From Maribacter sp. BPC-D8 (lineage in GTDB: Bacteria > Bacteroidota > Bacteroidia > Flavobacteriales > Flavobacteriaceae): 64,000 nucleotides of DNA. A model generated the notes under the pieces. It made no database searches. It was not told the DNA's origin and worked only from the letters and a program-made list of their open reading frames with translations. A program made the position numbers and the translations under genes. The DNA lies in assembly GCF_035207705.1 (NCBI RefSeq), contig NZ_CP128187.1, positions 434,001-498,000 on the forward strand, written 5' to 3'. Shown here piece after piece: positions 1 to 8,892 of the stretch. The stretch's first letter is position 1, and the number at the start of each line of letters is the position of its first letter.

Positions 1-358
1 AAACATTATTAAAGACGAAAACCCTACATGGTTCGATAAAGAATTTCATGGTACTGTACAAGAAATGTGTAAAGAGGCATTCTTATCAGAAAGTGATATT
101 ATAGATTGGATTTTTGAAGCGGGTGAAATTGATTTCTTACCTAAGAAGCTAGTAAAAGAATTCATTAAAAAGAGATTTAACGATTCTATCGAAAGTATTG
201 GAATCGAAAAGATATTTGACGTAGACGAAGAATTACTATCAGAAACAGAATGGTTCGATGATGAAATTATCGGTACCAAACATGGCGATTTCTTCGTAAA
301 ACGCTCTATCAATTATAGCAAAAGAACACAAAGTATAACCAGTGACGACTTATTTTAA
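1..358 (+). CDS. nrdB: Ribonucleotide reductase beta subunit, C-terminal part (partial)
   Basis: This is the 3' end of the gene for the radical-generating (beta) subunit of class I ribonucleotide reductase. The frame is already open at base 2 and about 118 residues are in the window. The helical segment containing WFDKEFHGTVQEMCKEAF and the acidic end with EWFDDEI and a terminal DDLF fit the NrdB C-terminus, whose last residues dock into the alpha subunit. The TAA stop is followed directly by the ATG of nrdA with no intervening base, so the two subunits are probably translationally coupled. The metal ligands and the N-terminus, where an ATP-cone would be expected in this group, lie outside the window. 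The identity rests mainly on the following nrdA gene. Confidence 0.88.
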   Translation, partial: NIIKDENPTWFDKEFHGTVQEMCKEAFLSESDIIDWIFEAGEIDFLPKKLVKEFIKKRFNDSIESIGIEKIFDVDEELLSETEWFDDEIIGTKHGDFFVKRSINYSKRTQSITSDDLF

Positions 359-2155
359 ATGAACGATTCAAAAATTAATTTAGAGACTAGCATTCAAGAA
401 GAAGTAAAATTGAATGGTTCAGATGAACTTGTACAAGCTAGAAAAGAAGCCCTTGATAGCTTAAAGAAAGACAAAGAAGAAGGTTTTAAGTGGTTAAATG
501 AAGATAGCCGTAACTTTTTAGGTTCAGGCTATTTAACTCCGGGAGTATCAGCAGAAACACGTATTCGTGAGATTGCAGACAGAGCTGAGAAAATATTGGG
601 CATGCCTGGTTTTTCAGACAAGTTCTACGGTTACATGAGCGAAGGTTTTTACTCATTAGCATCGCCAGTGTGGTCTAATTTCGGAAAAGAAAGAGGATTG
701 CCTATTAGTTGTTTTGGATCTAACATATCTGATGACATGGGTAACATTTTGTATACCCAGTCAGAAGTAGGTATGATGTCTAAATTAGGTGGTGGTACAT
801 CTGGTTACTTTGGTAATATAAGACATAGAGGAGCAGACGTTAAGAATAATGGTAAAGCTTCAGGAGCGGTACATATTATGCAACTTTTCGAATCTATGGT
901 AGATGTAGTAAGCCAAGGTTCTGTTCGTCGTGGTCGTTTTTCTCCGTATTTACCTGTTGAGCATGCAGATATTAAAGAATTCTTAGAAATAGGTACCGAA
1001 GGTAACCCTATTCAAGAGCTTACTCATGGTGTTACTGTTACCAATGAGTGGATGCAAGAAATGGTAGATGGCGATAATGAAAAGCGTTCTATCTGGGCAA
1101 AAGTATTACAGAGAAGAGGTGAAATGGGGTACCCATATATCTTCTTTAAAGATAATGCGAACAACGGTGCTGCAGATGTGTACAAAGAAAAAGGACACAA
1201 AATTCATGCAAGTAACCTTTGTACAGAAATCATGTTACCATCAAGTGACGAATGGTCGTTTGTATGTGTATTATCTTCTGTAAACGTTCTTCATTATGAC
1301 AAATGGAAAGATACAGATGCGGTTGAAACAATGGTATTCTTTTTAGATGCTGTTATTACTGAGTTCTGTGAGAAATTAGAAGCATACCGTGATTCTGAAA
1401 GTCGTGAAGATCGTCAAACGTTCATGTTTATGGAACGTGCTTACAACTTCGCAAAAGATAACCGTGCTTTAGGTTTAGGTGTTTTAGGATGGCATTCATT
1501 ATTACAATCTAGAATGTTGCCTTTTAACAGTCAAGAAGCATACAACTTGAATAGTGAAATATTCAAAACGATAAAAGAAAAGTCATACAGTGCTTCAGAA
1601 GAATTAGCTGATAAATTTGGTGAGCCTGCAGTATTGAAAGGCTATGGTAGAAGAAATGCAACGTTGAATGCTATTGCACCAACAACATCTTCTGCGTTTA
1701 TCTTAGGTCAAGTATCTCAAGGTATTGAGCCAATATGGTCTAATACTTATGTAAAGGATATTGCCAAGGTGAAGACTACAATTAGAAACCCTTTCTTAGT
1801 TGAGCTTTTAGAGGAAAAAGGAATGAATACAACAGCAGTATGGCATAGCATTCGTGATTTTGACGGATCTGTACAGCATTTAGATTTCCTTTCAGACTTA
1901 GAGAAAGACGTATTTAAAACATATTCTGAAATTGACCAGATGGATATTATCTATCAGGCAGCGAACAGACAAAATCATATTGACCAAGGTCAGTCGGTAA
2001 ATATTATTGTTCACCCAGATATGCCAGTTAAAGAAATCAATAAGATTCACGTAACTGCATGGAAATTAGGTTTGAAGTCATTATACTACCAACATAGTAT
2101 GAACGCGGCACAAAAATTCAAGCAAAAGAAAGATTGTGCTAGTTGTGAGGCTTAA
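359..2155 (+). CDS. nrdA: Ribonucleoside-diphosphate reductase alpha subunit, short form without ATP-cone
   Basis: This is the catalytic subunit that reduces ribonucleoside diphosphates to deoxyribonucleotides for DNA synthesis in the cytoplasm. The redox Cys is seen in ISCFGS (Cys118), the active-site NLCTE motif (Asn286, Cys288, Glu290) is intact, and a second Cys lies at 303 in FVCVLSSVN. A Tyr pair (LYYQHS, near residue 575) continues the radical-transfer path, and the C-terminal CASCEA supplies the thioredoxin-reactive Cys pair. At 598 residues it is much shorter than E. coli NrdA (about 760). The catalytic domain starts almost at once, so the N-terminal ATP-cone is absent. In Bacteroidota a subclass of this kind is known in which the ATP-cone sits on NrdB instead. 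The gene follows nrdB without a gap and is followed by a strong terminator. Confidence 0.95.
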   Translation: MNDSKINLETSIQEEVKLNGSDELVQARKEALDSLKKDKEEGFKWLNEDSRNFLGSGYLTPGVSAETRIREIADRAEKILGMPGFSDKFYGYMSEGFYSLASPVWSNFGKERGLPISCFGSNISDDMGNILYTQSEVGMMSKLGGGTSGYFGNIRHRGADVKNNGKASGAVHIMQLFESMVDVVSQGSVRRGRFSPYLPVEHADIKEFLEIGTEGNPIQELTHGVTVTNEWMQEMVDGDNEKRSIWAKVLQRRGEMGYPYIFFKDNANNGAADVYKEKGHKIHASNLCTEIMLPSSDEWSFVCVLSSVNVLHYDKWKDTDAVETMVFFLDAVITEFCEKLEAYRDSESREDRQTFMFMERAYNFAKDNRALGLGVLGWHSLLQSRMLPFNSQEAYNLNSEIFKTIKEKSYSASEELADKFGEPAVLKGYGRRNATLNAIAPTTSSAFILGQVSQGIEPIWSNTYVKDIAKVKTTIRNPFLVELLEEKGMNTTAVWHSIRDFDGSVQHLDFLSDLEKDVFKTYSEIDQMDIIYQAANRQNHIDQGQSVNIIVHPDMPVKEINKIHVTAWKLGLKSLYYQHSMNAAQKFKQKKDCASCEA

Positions 2156-2187
2156 GCCTTTAATGAACTAGAATAGTATTAAGATTT

Positions 2188-2242
2188 AAATCTGGTGTTT
2201 TAGCAAGCAAGTAATGTTTGTTTAAAGCACCAGATTTTTTTT
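2188..2242 (+). terminator. Rho-independent terminator of nrdBA
   Basis: AAATCTGGTG (2188-2197) pairs with CACCAGATTT (2228-2237), with a 30-nt loop, and the stem runs into eight T residues. It lies 33 bases after the nrdA stop. Confidence 0.8.
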
Positions 2243-2376
2243 ATGGCAATGTGGTTTACTTTACGAACATGTAGAAACGTGTAGATATAAAGAGATTATA
2301 TCCGCAGGTACTTAAATTGAATAAATAAGACAAGACAACTACTACCAAGAAAGTGCTAAGTGAGCTTTAAATAACT

Positions 2377-2640
2377 TTAAGAACGGTCTCTATTTCTAGA
2401 TTTACGTTTACTTTTTATAAAATCAAGTAGTTTACCAGAAAGAAAGGTGATTACTAAGCTTTTAATAGTCCCTTTTTGGCTAAAAGTAGCTCCTAATCCC
2501 TGTCTTAGTTGTTGTGGTACTAAATCTGTTTTAGCACTATTAAATTGTAGTTTAATGCTTTCTTGGGCGATTAGACGTTGAAGATTAAGAACTTTCAAGC
2601 GCTCATCTATTTCTTCAAAAGAATGGTATTGCTTGCTCAT
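2377..2640 (-). CDS. Small conserved hypothetical protein, third gene of the YtxH/holin-like operon
   Basis: This 87-residue protein has a charged N-terminal half with a likely helix (EEIDERLKVLNLQRLIAQES), a middle part rich in Gln and Gly, a short hydrophobic stretch (TIKSLVITFLSGKLLDFI, about residues 58-75) and a very basic C-terminus. It follows the holin-like gene with a 2-nt gap, so it is co-transcribed. Small proteins of this type often accompany YtxH and holin-like genes in flavobacteria; it resembles what I recall as DUF6327, but I am not certain of the family. The function is unknown. The trio may act at the inner membrane under envelope or general stress, which is inference from the neighbours. 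Confidence 0.7.
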   Translation of the reverse strand: MSKQYHSFEEIDERLKVLNLQRLIAQESIKLQFNSAKTDLVPQQLRQGLGATFSQKGTIKSLVITFLSGKLLDFIKSKRKSRNRDRS

Positions 2641-2642
2641 AA

Positions 2643-2987
2643 TCAGTCAAAATAATATTTAGATAATTTTTTAAGTACAGGTTTGTTTAGTTGTTCTCTG
2701 AATATATAGAGCATAATAGCTATAAGAATATAAAACCCAGCTACAATTATAAAACCAATGAAGTAACTATTCATTAGTTCAGATAGCCACAAACAGGCTG
2801 CGAATGACAGAAACAATAATGCAAACAGACTACTGGTGCCTATTAAAAATAGTTTTAATATGCCAGTAGCATTTTTTGATAAGACTTTAAATATTTTAAG
2901 TCTATAGTATTCGTCGCTATGTTCTAAATATGACCCCATTTCGGTTTTTAGCCCCATGAGGTCATTTTTTAATTCTTCAAAAGCCAT
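2643..2987 (-). CDS. Phage-holin-superfamily (Phage_holin_3_6-like) small membrane protein
   Basis: This is a 114-residue protein with two adjacent hydrophobic helices at about residues 42-66 and 74-95, preceded by an amphipathic acidic N-terminal segment and followed by a short basic tail. That layout fits the Phage_holin_3_6 family, which despite its name is a common chromosomal family in Bacteroidota and not a sign of a prophage. It lies between the YtxH-like gene (5-nt gap) and a small hypothetical gene (2-nt gap), all on the minus strand, so an operon is near certain. The role is unknown; an inner-membrane stress function is likely by association. Confidence 0.75.
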   Translation of the reverse strand: MAFEELKNDLMGLKTEMGSYLEHSDEYYRLKIFKVLSKNATGILKLFLIGTSSLFALLFLSFAACLWLSELMNSYFIGFIIVAGFYILIAIMLYIFREQLNKPVLKKLSKYYFD

Positions 2988-2992
2988 AGCTG

Positions 2993-3322
2993 CTATTTAT
3001 GTAGTTGAGCGTTTTGTGCTTTTAATTCTTCTAATTTTTGTTCTAATTTATCGATGATATCATCTGCCTTGTAACTCATCGTTGAAATAGCCTCATCTAA
3101 TTTTCTGTCAAAAGCATCTTTCTGTTCATTAGCAGTTTTTGTTAGCTCATCTTTTGCATGAGAAACTCTTTCAGCTATTTCATGACTGGTATCTTCAACT
3201 TTTCTTTTGATTCTGTGACGGGTTTCAATGCCTTTATCAGGAGCGTATAAAATTCCTATTCCAGCACCAATTGCAGCTCCAGTTAATATCGCTAATAAAG
3301 TATTTCCATTATCGTTTTGCAT
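2993..3322 (-). CDS. YtxH domain-containing protein
   Basis: This 109-residue protein has one glycine-rich membrane helix near the N-terminus (about residues 8-25, with GAAIGAGIGILYAP), followed by a long, highly charged helical segment likely to form a coiled coil to the end. The glycine-rich helix followed by APDKG and a charged helix is the signature of the YtxH family, general-stress proteins in Bacillus and common membrane proteins in Bacteroidota. It is the first gene of a three-gene minus-strand operon. The region 3323-3466 between it and ackA should hold its promoter, but I see no confident box there. Confidence 0.85.
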   Translation of the reverse strand: MQNDNGNTLLAILTGAAIGAGIGILYAPDKGIETRHRIKRKVEDTSHEIAERVSHAKDELTKTANEQKDAFDRKLDEAISTMSYKADDIIDKLEQKLEELKAQNAQLHK

Positions 3323-3466
3323 AATATTGAATTTTAGTAGTTATGAAATTTATATTTCAAGATAAAATTAAACACTTAAAAATACTTAGAATATGATTTA
3401 CGTCATATATGATAATAATCTAGCATAAATAGAAAAGGCATATTGAGACTATATTTTCATTCAAAA

Positions 3467-4651
3467 CTAGTTAAGTAGCTCATAAACTTGCTTTGCAATT
3501 TCTAATTCTTCATTTGTAGGGATGACTAAAATTTTAACCTTAGAATCTTTGGTATTTACCTCTCTAACATTTTTTGATCTTAGATCATTTTTTGAATCAT
3601 CTAATTGAAAATTAAAATAATCCATATTCTTACAAACCAGCTGGCGCATTAGGCTAGAATTTTCACCAATACCTGCAGTAAATATGATGGCATCAAGTCC
3701 GTTCATGGTAGCGGTATATGCTCCAATATATTTTCGAATTCGGTATGCATTCATCTCTAAAGCTAAAATACAGTTTGCGTTACCATTGCTAGCTTCCTCC
3801 TCAATATCGCGTAAATCATTAAAACCGGTAAGACCAAGCATACCGCTTTTTTTGTTCAATAATTCGTTGACATCATCTAAGTTATATCCTAAAGTATTTA
3901 CCATATAATAAATGATAGAATGATCAATATCACCACTTCGTGTACCCATTATAAGTCCGTTCGAAGGAGCGAACCCCATACTGTGATCAATACTTTTACC
4001 GTCTTTAATTGCGGTAATACTACATCCGTTTCCTAAGTGAATAGAAATTAGTTTTGTATTTTCTTTATGCAGATACTCATTTGCTTTTTCAGAGACATAT
4101 TTATGGCTTGTACCATGAAATCCGTATGCTTGAATTCCGTCGTTCTCATATAATTCATTAGGCAAAGCATATTTTTTTGCTTTAACAGGAACAGTACCAT
4201 GAAAGGCGGTATCAAAAACGACCACTTGTTTTGCTGTGGTAAAGATTTCTTCTGCCATAACAATACCTTGTAAATTAGCAGGATTGTGTAATGGTGCTAA
4301 AGTCGATAGCTTATTAATTTTACTTTTAACTTCTTCATCTATTAATGTCGTCTCTGTATAATCGCTACCACCATGAACCACGCGATGCCCTATGGCATCA
4401 ATATCTTCTGTGCTATCAATAACACCAATTTCAGCATCTAATAATAGTGTTGTAATTCTTTCTAAACCAGACTTGTGACTATTGATTTCGTAGATTTTTT
4501 CAACCTTGTTGGCATCGGTTTTATAATTAGAGATGGCATCAGTACTACCAATACGCTCAATAGATCCAACGCAAATAACCTTTTTTGAAGGCATTTTTAT
4601 CAGTTGGTATTTAATGGATGAGCTTCCGGAATTGATAATTAAAATATTCAT
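3467..4651 (-). CDS. ackA: Acetate kinase
   Basis: The enzyme interconverts acetyl phosphate plus ADP with acetate plus ATP in the cytoplasm. At 394 residues it has the full length of the family. The N-terminal phosphate-binding motif NSGSSSIKYQ, the HRVVHGG motif, FDTAFHGTVP, the catalytic GFHGTSHKYV His motif, HLGNGCS and the C-terminal FTAGIGENS are all intact. It lies 10 bases downstream of pta on the same strand, so the two form the standard pta-ackA operon for overflow metabolism and acetate assimilation. Nothing unusual was seen. Confidence 0.97.
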   Translation of the reverse strand: MNILIINSGSSSIKYQLIKMPSKKVICVGSIERIGSTDAISNYKTDANKVEKIYEINSHKSGLERITTLLLDAEIGVIDSTEDIDAIGHRVVHGGSDYTETTLIDEEVKSKINKLSTLAPLHNPANLQGIVMAEEIFTTAKQVVVFDTAFHGTVPVKAKKYALPNELYENDGIQAYGFHGTSHKYVSEKANEYLHKENTKLISIHLGNGCSITAIKDGKSIDHSMGFAPSNGLIMGTRSGDIDHSIIYYMVNTLGYNLDDVNELLNKKSGMLGLTGFNDLRDIEEEASNGNANCILALEMNAYRIRKYIGAYTATMNGLDAIIFTAGIGENSSLMRQLVCKNMDYFNFQLDDSKNDLRSKNVREVNTKDSKVKILVIPTNEELEIAKQVYELLN

Positions 4652-4661
4652 GAAAATTGGT

Positions 4662-6755
4662 TTAAAATCCTTCTGCTTGAATAGCAGTTATGATTACGGT
4701 ATTAAAAATATCATCTACGGTGCAGCCACGACTTAAGTCATTAACAGGTTTATTTAACCCCTGTAACATTGGTCCGATAGCCAAGGCACCGGTTTCACGT
4801 TGTACCGCTTTGTACGTGTTGTTACCTGTATTTAAATCAGGAAATATAAACACACTAGCTTGCCCTGCAACTTCAGAATCTGGCAATTTACTGAGTCCGA
4901 CTTTAGCATCTACGGCAGCATCATATTGAATAGGACCTTCCACTTTAAGATCGGGTCTTTTTTCTCTAATAATTTCAGTAGCCTTACGAACTCTGTCAAC
5001 ATCTTCACCTACACCAGAAGCTCCCGATGAATAAGATAACATGGCTATTTTTGGTTCAATACCAAAAGCTGCGCTTGTAGCGGCAGATGAAATAGCAATT
5101 TCAGATAACTGCTCAGAATTAGGGTTCGGATTAATGGCACAATCTCCAAAAACGGTAACCCTGTTCGGTAAACACATGAAAAATATTGAGGAAACTATAG
5201 ATACACCAGGCTTAGTTTTGATAAACTGTAATGCAGGTCTAATAGTATGCTGAGTAGTATGTATAGCACCCGAAACCATACCATCGGCATGACCTTTATA
5301 TACCATCATTGTACCGTAATACGATACATCTTCCATTAAATCTTTAGCCATTGCCAAGTTTACATTTTTATGTTTACGCAATTCGAATAGGGTGGTGGCG
5401 TAATCTAAAAAATGTTCAGATACAGTGGGGTCGATAATATTGATATCATTGATATTTAAATCGATATCTAATTCTTTAATTTTAGAAATAATCTGCTCTT
5501 TATTACCTAAAAGGGTAATAGAAACAGCATCGGTATCAATCAGTTTTTTGGTTGCCATTAGAATACGTTCATCTAAACCTTCAGGTAAAACGATATGCTT
5601 TTTTGAAGATTTAGCCTTTTGAAGAAGGTTATACTGAAACATTCTAGGGGTGATACCTTTCGCTTTAAACGTAATTAACTTTTCAGCCAATTCTTCGGTA
5701 GGTATATACTTCTCGAACTCTTGAATAGATGTTTGTATTTTCTCTGTGTTTTCGGCGTAAATACGTGGTCTAATAGTACCGATTTTATTGGTGACATAAA
5801 ATGTACCACGAGCAACCGATAGAATAGGAATAATATCAGAAAGCCCTTCTATTAACTTAATAATAGAATCTTCGGGTATAAGACCACCAGTTAAAACAAT
5901 ACCAGAAAGACTGGGGTAATTGGTTGATATATTCGCCTGTAATGCGCCTAATATAATATCTGCACGATCACCAGGTGTTATAACAAGGCTATCGCTTTTT
6001 AAATGCGTCAGGTAATTACGCAATTGCATGGCGCCAACGCTGAAACTGCCTACTTGGTTGTTAATATAATCTTCACCAAAAAGAACTTTAGCATCCAGCT
6101 CTTGTGCGATTTCTTTTAATGTTGGGCTACCTAAAACAGTGTTTACAGGTATGGTACCGACCAAAATATCATCAGGTAGTTTTTCTTTTAATCCGTTAGA
6201 AACAAGAGTTACATTCTCTGGTAGTACTTTGTTAGCTACTATAAGAAGTACTTCAACACCTTTCTCTTTAAATGAGTCGTAAGCCATGTAAAGATTACCA
6301 ACTAACTCGTCTAAGGTTTTATTTTTTCCGCTTGCGAGAATTACTGCCGGTATACCTAGGTTTTTAGCAATAAGTACGTTGATGTCCCACTCAATAATAG
6401 CACCTTCTCCAGAAAAATCGGTTCCTTCTACTAAAACAAAATCAAATTTATTTTCAATGGTTTTATACTTGTGTATAATATGCCCTACAATTTCGTCGTC
6501 TTTGTCCTGGTTTTTTAATTGAACCACTTGGCTACGCGTGTATGCATAAGCTTCTTCTGGTTTCATATCTACATTAAAGTAGCTAAGAACAGTATCAATG
6601 TGGTTATCAGTTTTACCATCAGGGACATCGTCGATAATAGGTCTGAAATAGCCAACTTTGGCAGTTCTGCCTAAAAGAAGTTGCATAAGACCAAGTGAAA
6701 CAATAGATTTTCCACTATTGGGCTCTGTAGTAACAATATATATAGCTTTACTCAC
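4662..6755 (-). CDS. pta: Phosphate acetyltransferase, long form with P-loop and DRTGG domains
   Basis: The enzyme converts acetyl-CoA and phosphate to acetyl phosphate and CoA. It is the long, 697-residue form. An N-terminal BioD-like P-loop domain carries EPNSGKS near residue 12. A DRTGG regulatory domain follows at about residues 220-335, including PGDRADIILGALQ. The catalytic PTA_PTB domain runs from about 375 (VLPEGLDERILMATKKL) to the end and includes SYSSGASGVGEDVDRV. It is the first gene of pta-ackA. The promoter must lie in the 295-nt region shared with the divergent LOG-family gene, which holds a long palindrome. Confidence 0.96.
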   Translation of the reverse strand: MSKAIYIVTTEPNSGKSIVSLGLMQLLLGRTAKVGYFRPIIDDVPDGKTDNHIDTVLSYFNVDMKPEEAYAYTRSQVVQLKNQDKDDEIVGHIIHKYKTIENKFDFVLVEGTDFSGEGAIIEWDINVLIAKNLGIPAVILASGKNKTLDELVGNLYMAYDSFKEKGVEVLLIVANKVLPENVTLVSNGLKEKLPDDILVGTIPVNTVLGSPTLKEIAQELDAKVLFGEDYINNQVGSFSVGAMQLRNYLTHLKSDSLVITPGDRADIILGALQANISTNYPSLSGIVLTGGLIPEDSIIKLIEGLSDIIPILSVARGTFYVTNKIGTIRPRIYAENTEKIQTSIQEFEKYIPTEELAEKLITFKAKGITPRMFQYNLLQKAKSSKKHIVLPEGLDERILMATKKLIDTDAVSITLLGNKEQIISKIKELDIDLNINDINIIDPTVSEHFLDYATTLFELRKHKNVNLAMAKDLMEDVSYYGTMMVYKGHADGMVSGAIHTTQHTIRPALQFIKTKPGVSIVSSIFFMCLPNRVTVFGDCAINPNPNSEQLSEIAISSAATSAAFGIEPKIAMLSYSSGASGVGEDVDRVRKATEIIREKRPDLKVEGPIQYDAAVDAKVGLSKLPDSEVAGQASVFIFPDLNTGNNTYKAVQRETGALAIGPMLQGLNKPVNDLSRGCTVDDIFNTVIITAIQAEGF

Positions 6756-6954
6756 GTGTAAAAGGGATTAGTGTTTAACAAATTTATAGGATTCTTTACG
6801 GATTAGGGCTTACAATGTAAAAATCTGACACTTTAGATTAAAGTTGATAATTATAAAGTTGTATTTGAAGTCATAGGTTCTATAATTTTAAATATACAAG
6901 TAAGCTTAAGCATCGCATTTGAAGTGTCAAAAATAGTTAGGATGCCCATGCTTA

Positions 6955-6997
6955 AAAATGACATATCTCATATTCTAAACATGAGATAAGTCATTTT
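6955..6997. repeat. 43-nt near-perfect palindrome between divergent pta and LOG-family genes
   Basis: Bases 6955-6971 and 6981-6997 are inverted 17-nt arms with a single mismatch and a 9-nt spacer. The arms read AAAATGACATATCTCAT and ATGAGATAAGTCATTTT. It lies about 200 bases upstream of pta and 54 bases upstream of the plus-strand gene at 7051. No T-run follows directly on the plus strand. It could be an operator or a stable leader hairpin; no regulator can be assigned. The rest of 6756-7050 is AT-rich, with no gene seen. Confidence 0.55.
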
Positions 6998-7050
6998 CAA
7001 CTCTGTTAGTAACAACTACATTTGGTTCTATTATTAATTCAGATTACCAA

Positions 7051-7818
7051 ATGCCGAACGAAACAAAAACGAATACTAATTCTTTCTTTTTAAGCGAAGA
7101 ACGTTCTTTTCTTGACGGACCACGAAGTCGGTTTAAAGAATTGTGGTTTACGTTTAAAGTACAGTATCAGTTTATTAGGGCGTTTAGAAAACTACATTTT
7201 ATTGGTCCGTGTGTTACCGTATTTGGATCTGCCCGTTTTAAAGAAGATAATCCATATTATAAACAAGCAGAAGAAGTAGGTAAAGCTTTATCGGAAATGG
7301 GTTTTACGGTAATGACAGGTGGCGGGCCCGGTATTATGGAAGCTGCAAATAAAGGAGCTTACCTAAATAATGGATATTCAATAGGATGCAATATAATACT
7401 GCCGCATGAGCAAAAACCGAATCCGTATTTACATAAATGGATAAATATTCCCTATTTCTTTATTCGAAAATTTTTACTGCTTAAGTACTCCTTCGCATTT
7501 GTGGTATTGCCCGGTGGCATTGGCACCTTAGATGAGCTTTTTGAAGCGGTTACCTTAATACAGACAAAAATGATACAAGATTTTCCGGTGGTGATATTCG
7601 GAAAAGAATATCATAAAGAGTTATACCATCACATACAAACGATGGCAGAAAATGAAAGTATATCTAAAAAAGATATGGACTTAATGTTCTTGACCGATTC
7701 TGTTGATGAAATGAAAGAACATTTGAAAGAACATGCCGTCAAAAGATTTAAACTTATTAAAAAACCAATGCGAACCAAGTGGTGGTTTGGTGAGAAAAAG
7801 TCAGTTCGAACTACTTAA
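7051..7818 (+). CDS. LOG family / TIGR00730-type Rossmann-fold protein
   Basis: This 255-residue cytoplasmic protein carries the two signatures of the lysine-decarboxylase-like LOG family: GGGPGIMEAANKGA and PGGIGTLDE. Family members include cytokinin riboside 5'-monophosphate phosphoribohydrolases and other nucleotide 5'-phosphate N-glycosidases, so hydrolysis of a nucleoside monophosphate is the most likely reaction; the substrate cannot be told from sequence. The N-terminal 40 residues precede the Rossmann fold, which opens with TVFGSARFKEDNPYY. The C-terminal end is basic and contains Trp pairs (KWWFGEKK). The gene is divergent from pta and 57 bases upstream of an L,D-transpeptidase gene. 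Confidence 0.9.
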   Translation: MPNETKTNTNSFFLSEERSFLDGPRSRFKELWFTFKVQYQFIRAFRKLHFIGPCVTVFGSARFKEDNPYYKQAEEVGKALSEMGFTVMTGGGPGIMEAANKGAYLNNGYSIGCNIILPHEQKPNPYLHKWINIPYFFIRKFLLLKYSFAFVVLPGGIGTLDELFEAVTLIQTKMIQDFPVVIFGKEYHKELYHHIQTMAENESISKKDMDLMFLTDSVDEMKEHLKEHAVKRFKLIKKPMRTKWWFGEKKSVRTT

Positions 7819-7875
7819 AAGCACCCTTTAAATCTTAATATTAAATTTTCAGAAATTATAAAATAAGAATACCAT

Positions 7876-8829
7876 ATGCTTAAAATCAATAGTATAATAA
7901 TAGTTTTAATCATTTTTACCTCAGTAGTGTTTATTTCTTGCCAGTCTAAGAAACAGACAGATATTGGAGCTATACAGATAGATAGTACAGCAGTACTATT
8001 ACCCACTAAAGAAACAATTAAAAAGATTGAAAGCATAAAAATTTCGAAGGACATTAAGGTTGTTGGCTATTTTCAATTCATGGATTCAGTTGTTGAAAAA
8101 TATGATACGATAGTGCCATATGCGTTATCTGAACATTTGTTAGTACGAAATAACCCGTGGATAATTGATACTTTGGCGAATACAGATTATTACAGAATGA
8201 TGGAACGTGATTCTTTTGTTTATGATCAAAAGCAAATGATTGTATTGCCAAAAGGGAGCGAGTTGATATTGCCAGATTCAATAACAGCTAGTAGGATTAT
8301 AGAAGATTTTTCAACCACCGAAATTGATGTTAACATACCAGAATACAAATTACGTATTTATCAAGATTCTGTTTTATTAGAAACGTTTCCGGTTAGGGTG
8401 GGGCAGTATCGAGAACGTTATTTAAAGTTTGGAGATCGCGTAACAGATTTAAGAACAAAAACAGGAAAAGGAACTATAGTAAGGCATGCAAAGCATCCAG
8501 ATTTTTATAATCCGGTAAACGGAAAACGTTTTTATGTAACCAGACGAGATGATGGTAAAACAACCATGATGCCTCAAATACCTTGGATTGAAACTGAAAT
8601 TAATAATATTAGAAACGGACAGATGATTCATCCGACAACAAATCCTAAAACACTAGGTAAGGCATATTCAAATGGCTGTATCGGTCTTGGTGAAGGTGAT
8701 GCTTGGCGGGTATATTATTATGCACCATTAGGTACAAAGCTTAAAATTAGATATGATTTAGAGACGTATGATGAAGGTATGGTTATTTCTGTACTTCGAG
8801 ATGTATATCATATAGCTGAGAATGATTAA
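7876..8829 (+). CDS. L,D-transpeptidase (YkuD) lipoprotein
   Basis: This is a predicted cell-wall enzyme that forms or exchanges 3-3 peptidoglycan crosslinks or attaches proteins to peptidoglycan. The N-terminus is a lipoprotein signal ending in VVFISC, with Cys22 as the lipidated residue. The YkuD domain occupies about residues 145-290, beginning near VNIPEYKLRIYQDS. The catalytic His is in MIHPTTNP (His252) and the nucleophile in YSNGCIGLG (Cys268). The usual SHGC reads SNGC here, a tolerated variation of the motif. The 120 residues before the catalytic domain have no motif I recognise. The call is firm; the exact crosslink made is unknown. Confidence 0.92.
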   Translation: MLKINSIIIVLIIFTSVVFISCQSKKQTDIGAIQIDSTAVLLPTKETIKKIESIKISKDIKVVGYFQFMDSVVEKYDTIVPYALSEHLLVRNNPWIIDTLANTDYYRMMERDSFVYDQKQMIVLPKGSELILPDSITASRIIEDFSTTEIDVNIPEYKLRIYQDSVLLETFPVRVGQYRERYLKFGDRVTDLRTKTGKGTIVRHAKHPDFYNPVNGKRFYVTRRDDGKTTMMPQIPWIETEINNIRNGQMIHPTTNPKTLGKAYSNGCIGLGEGDAWRVYYYAPLGTKLKIRYDLETYDEGMVISVLRDVYHIAEND

Positions 8830-8892
8830 CATGCCCATAGTTTATACTAAATTTAAATAATAAGTGCTTACAATTTTATTAATTTTACAAAT

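Noticed and set aside
2643..2987. Prophage indicated by a holin-like protein
   Set aside because: The Phage_holin_3_6 family is a regular chromosomal family in Bacteroidota; no lysin, capsid, integrase or terminase genes are near.
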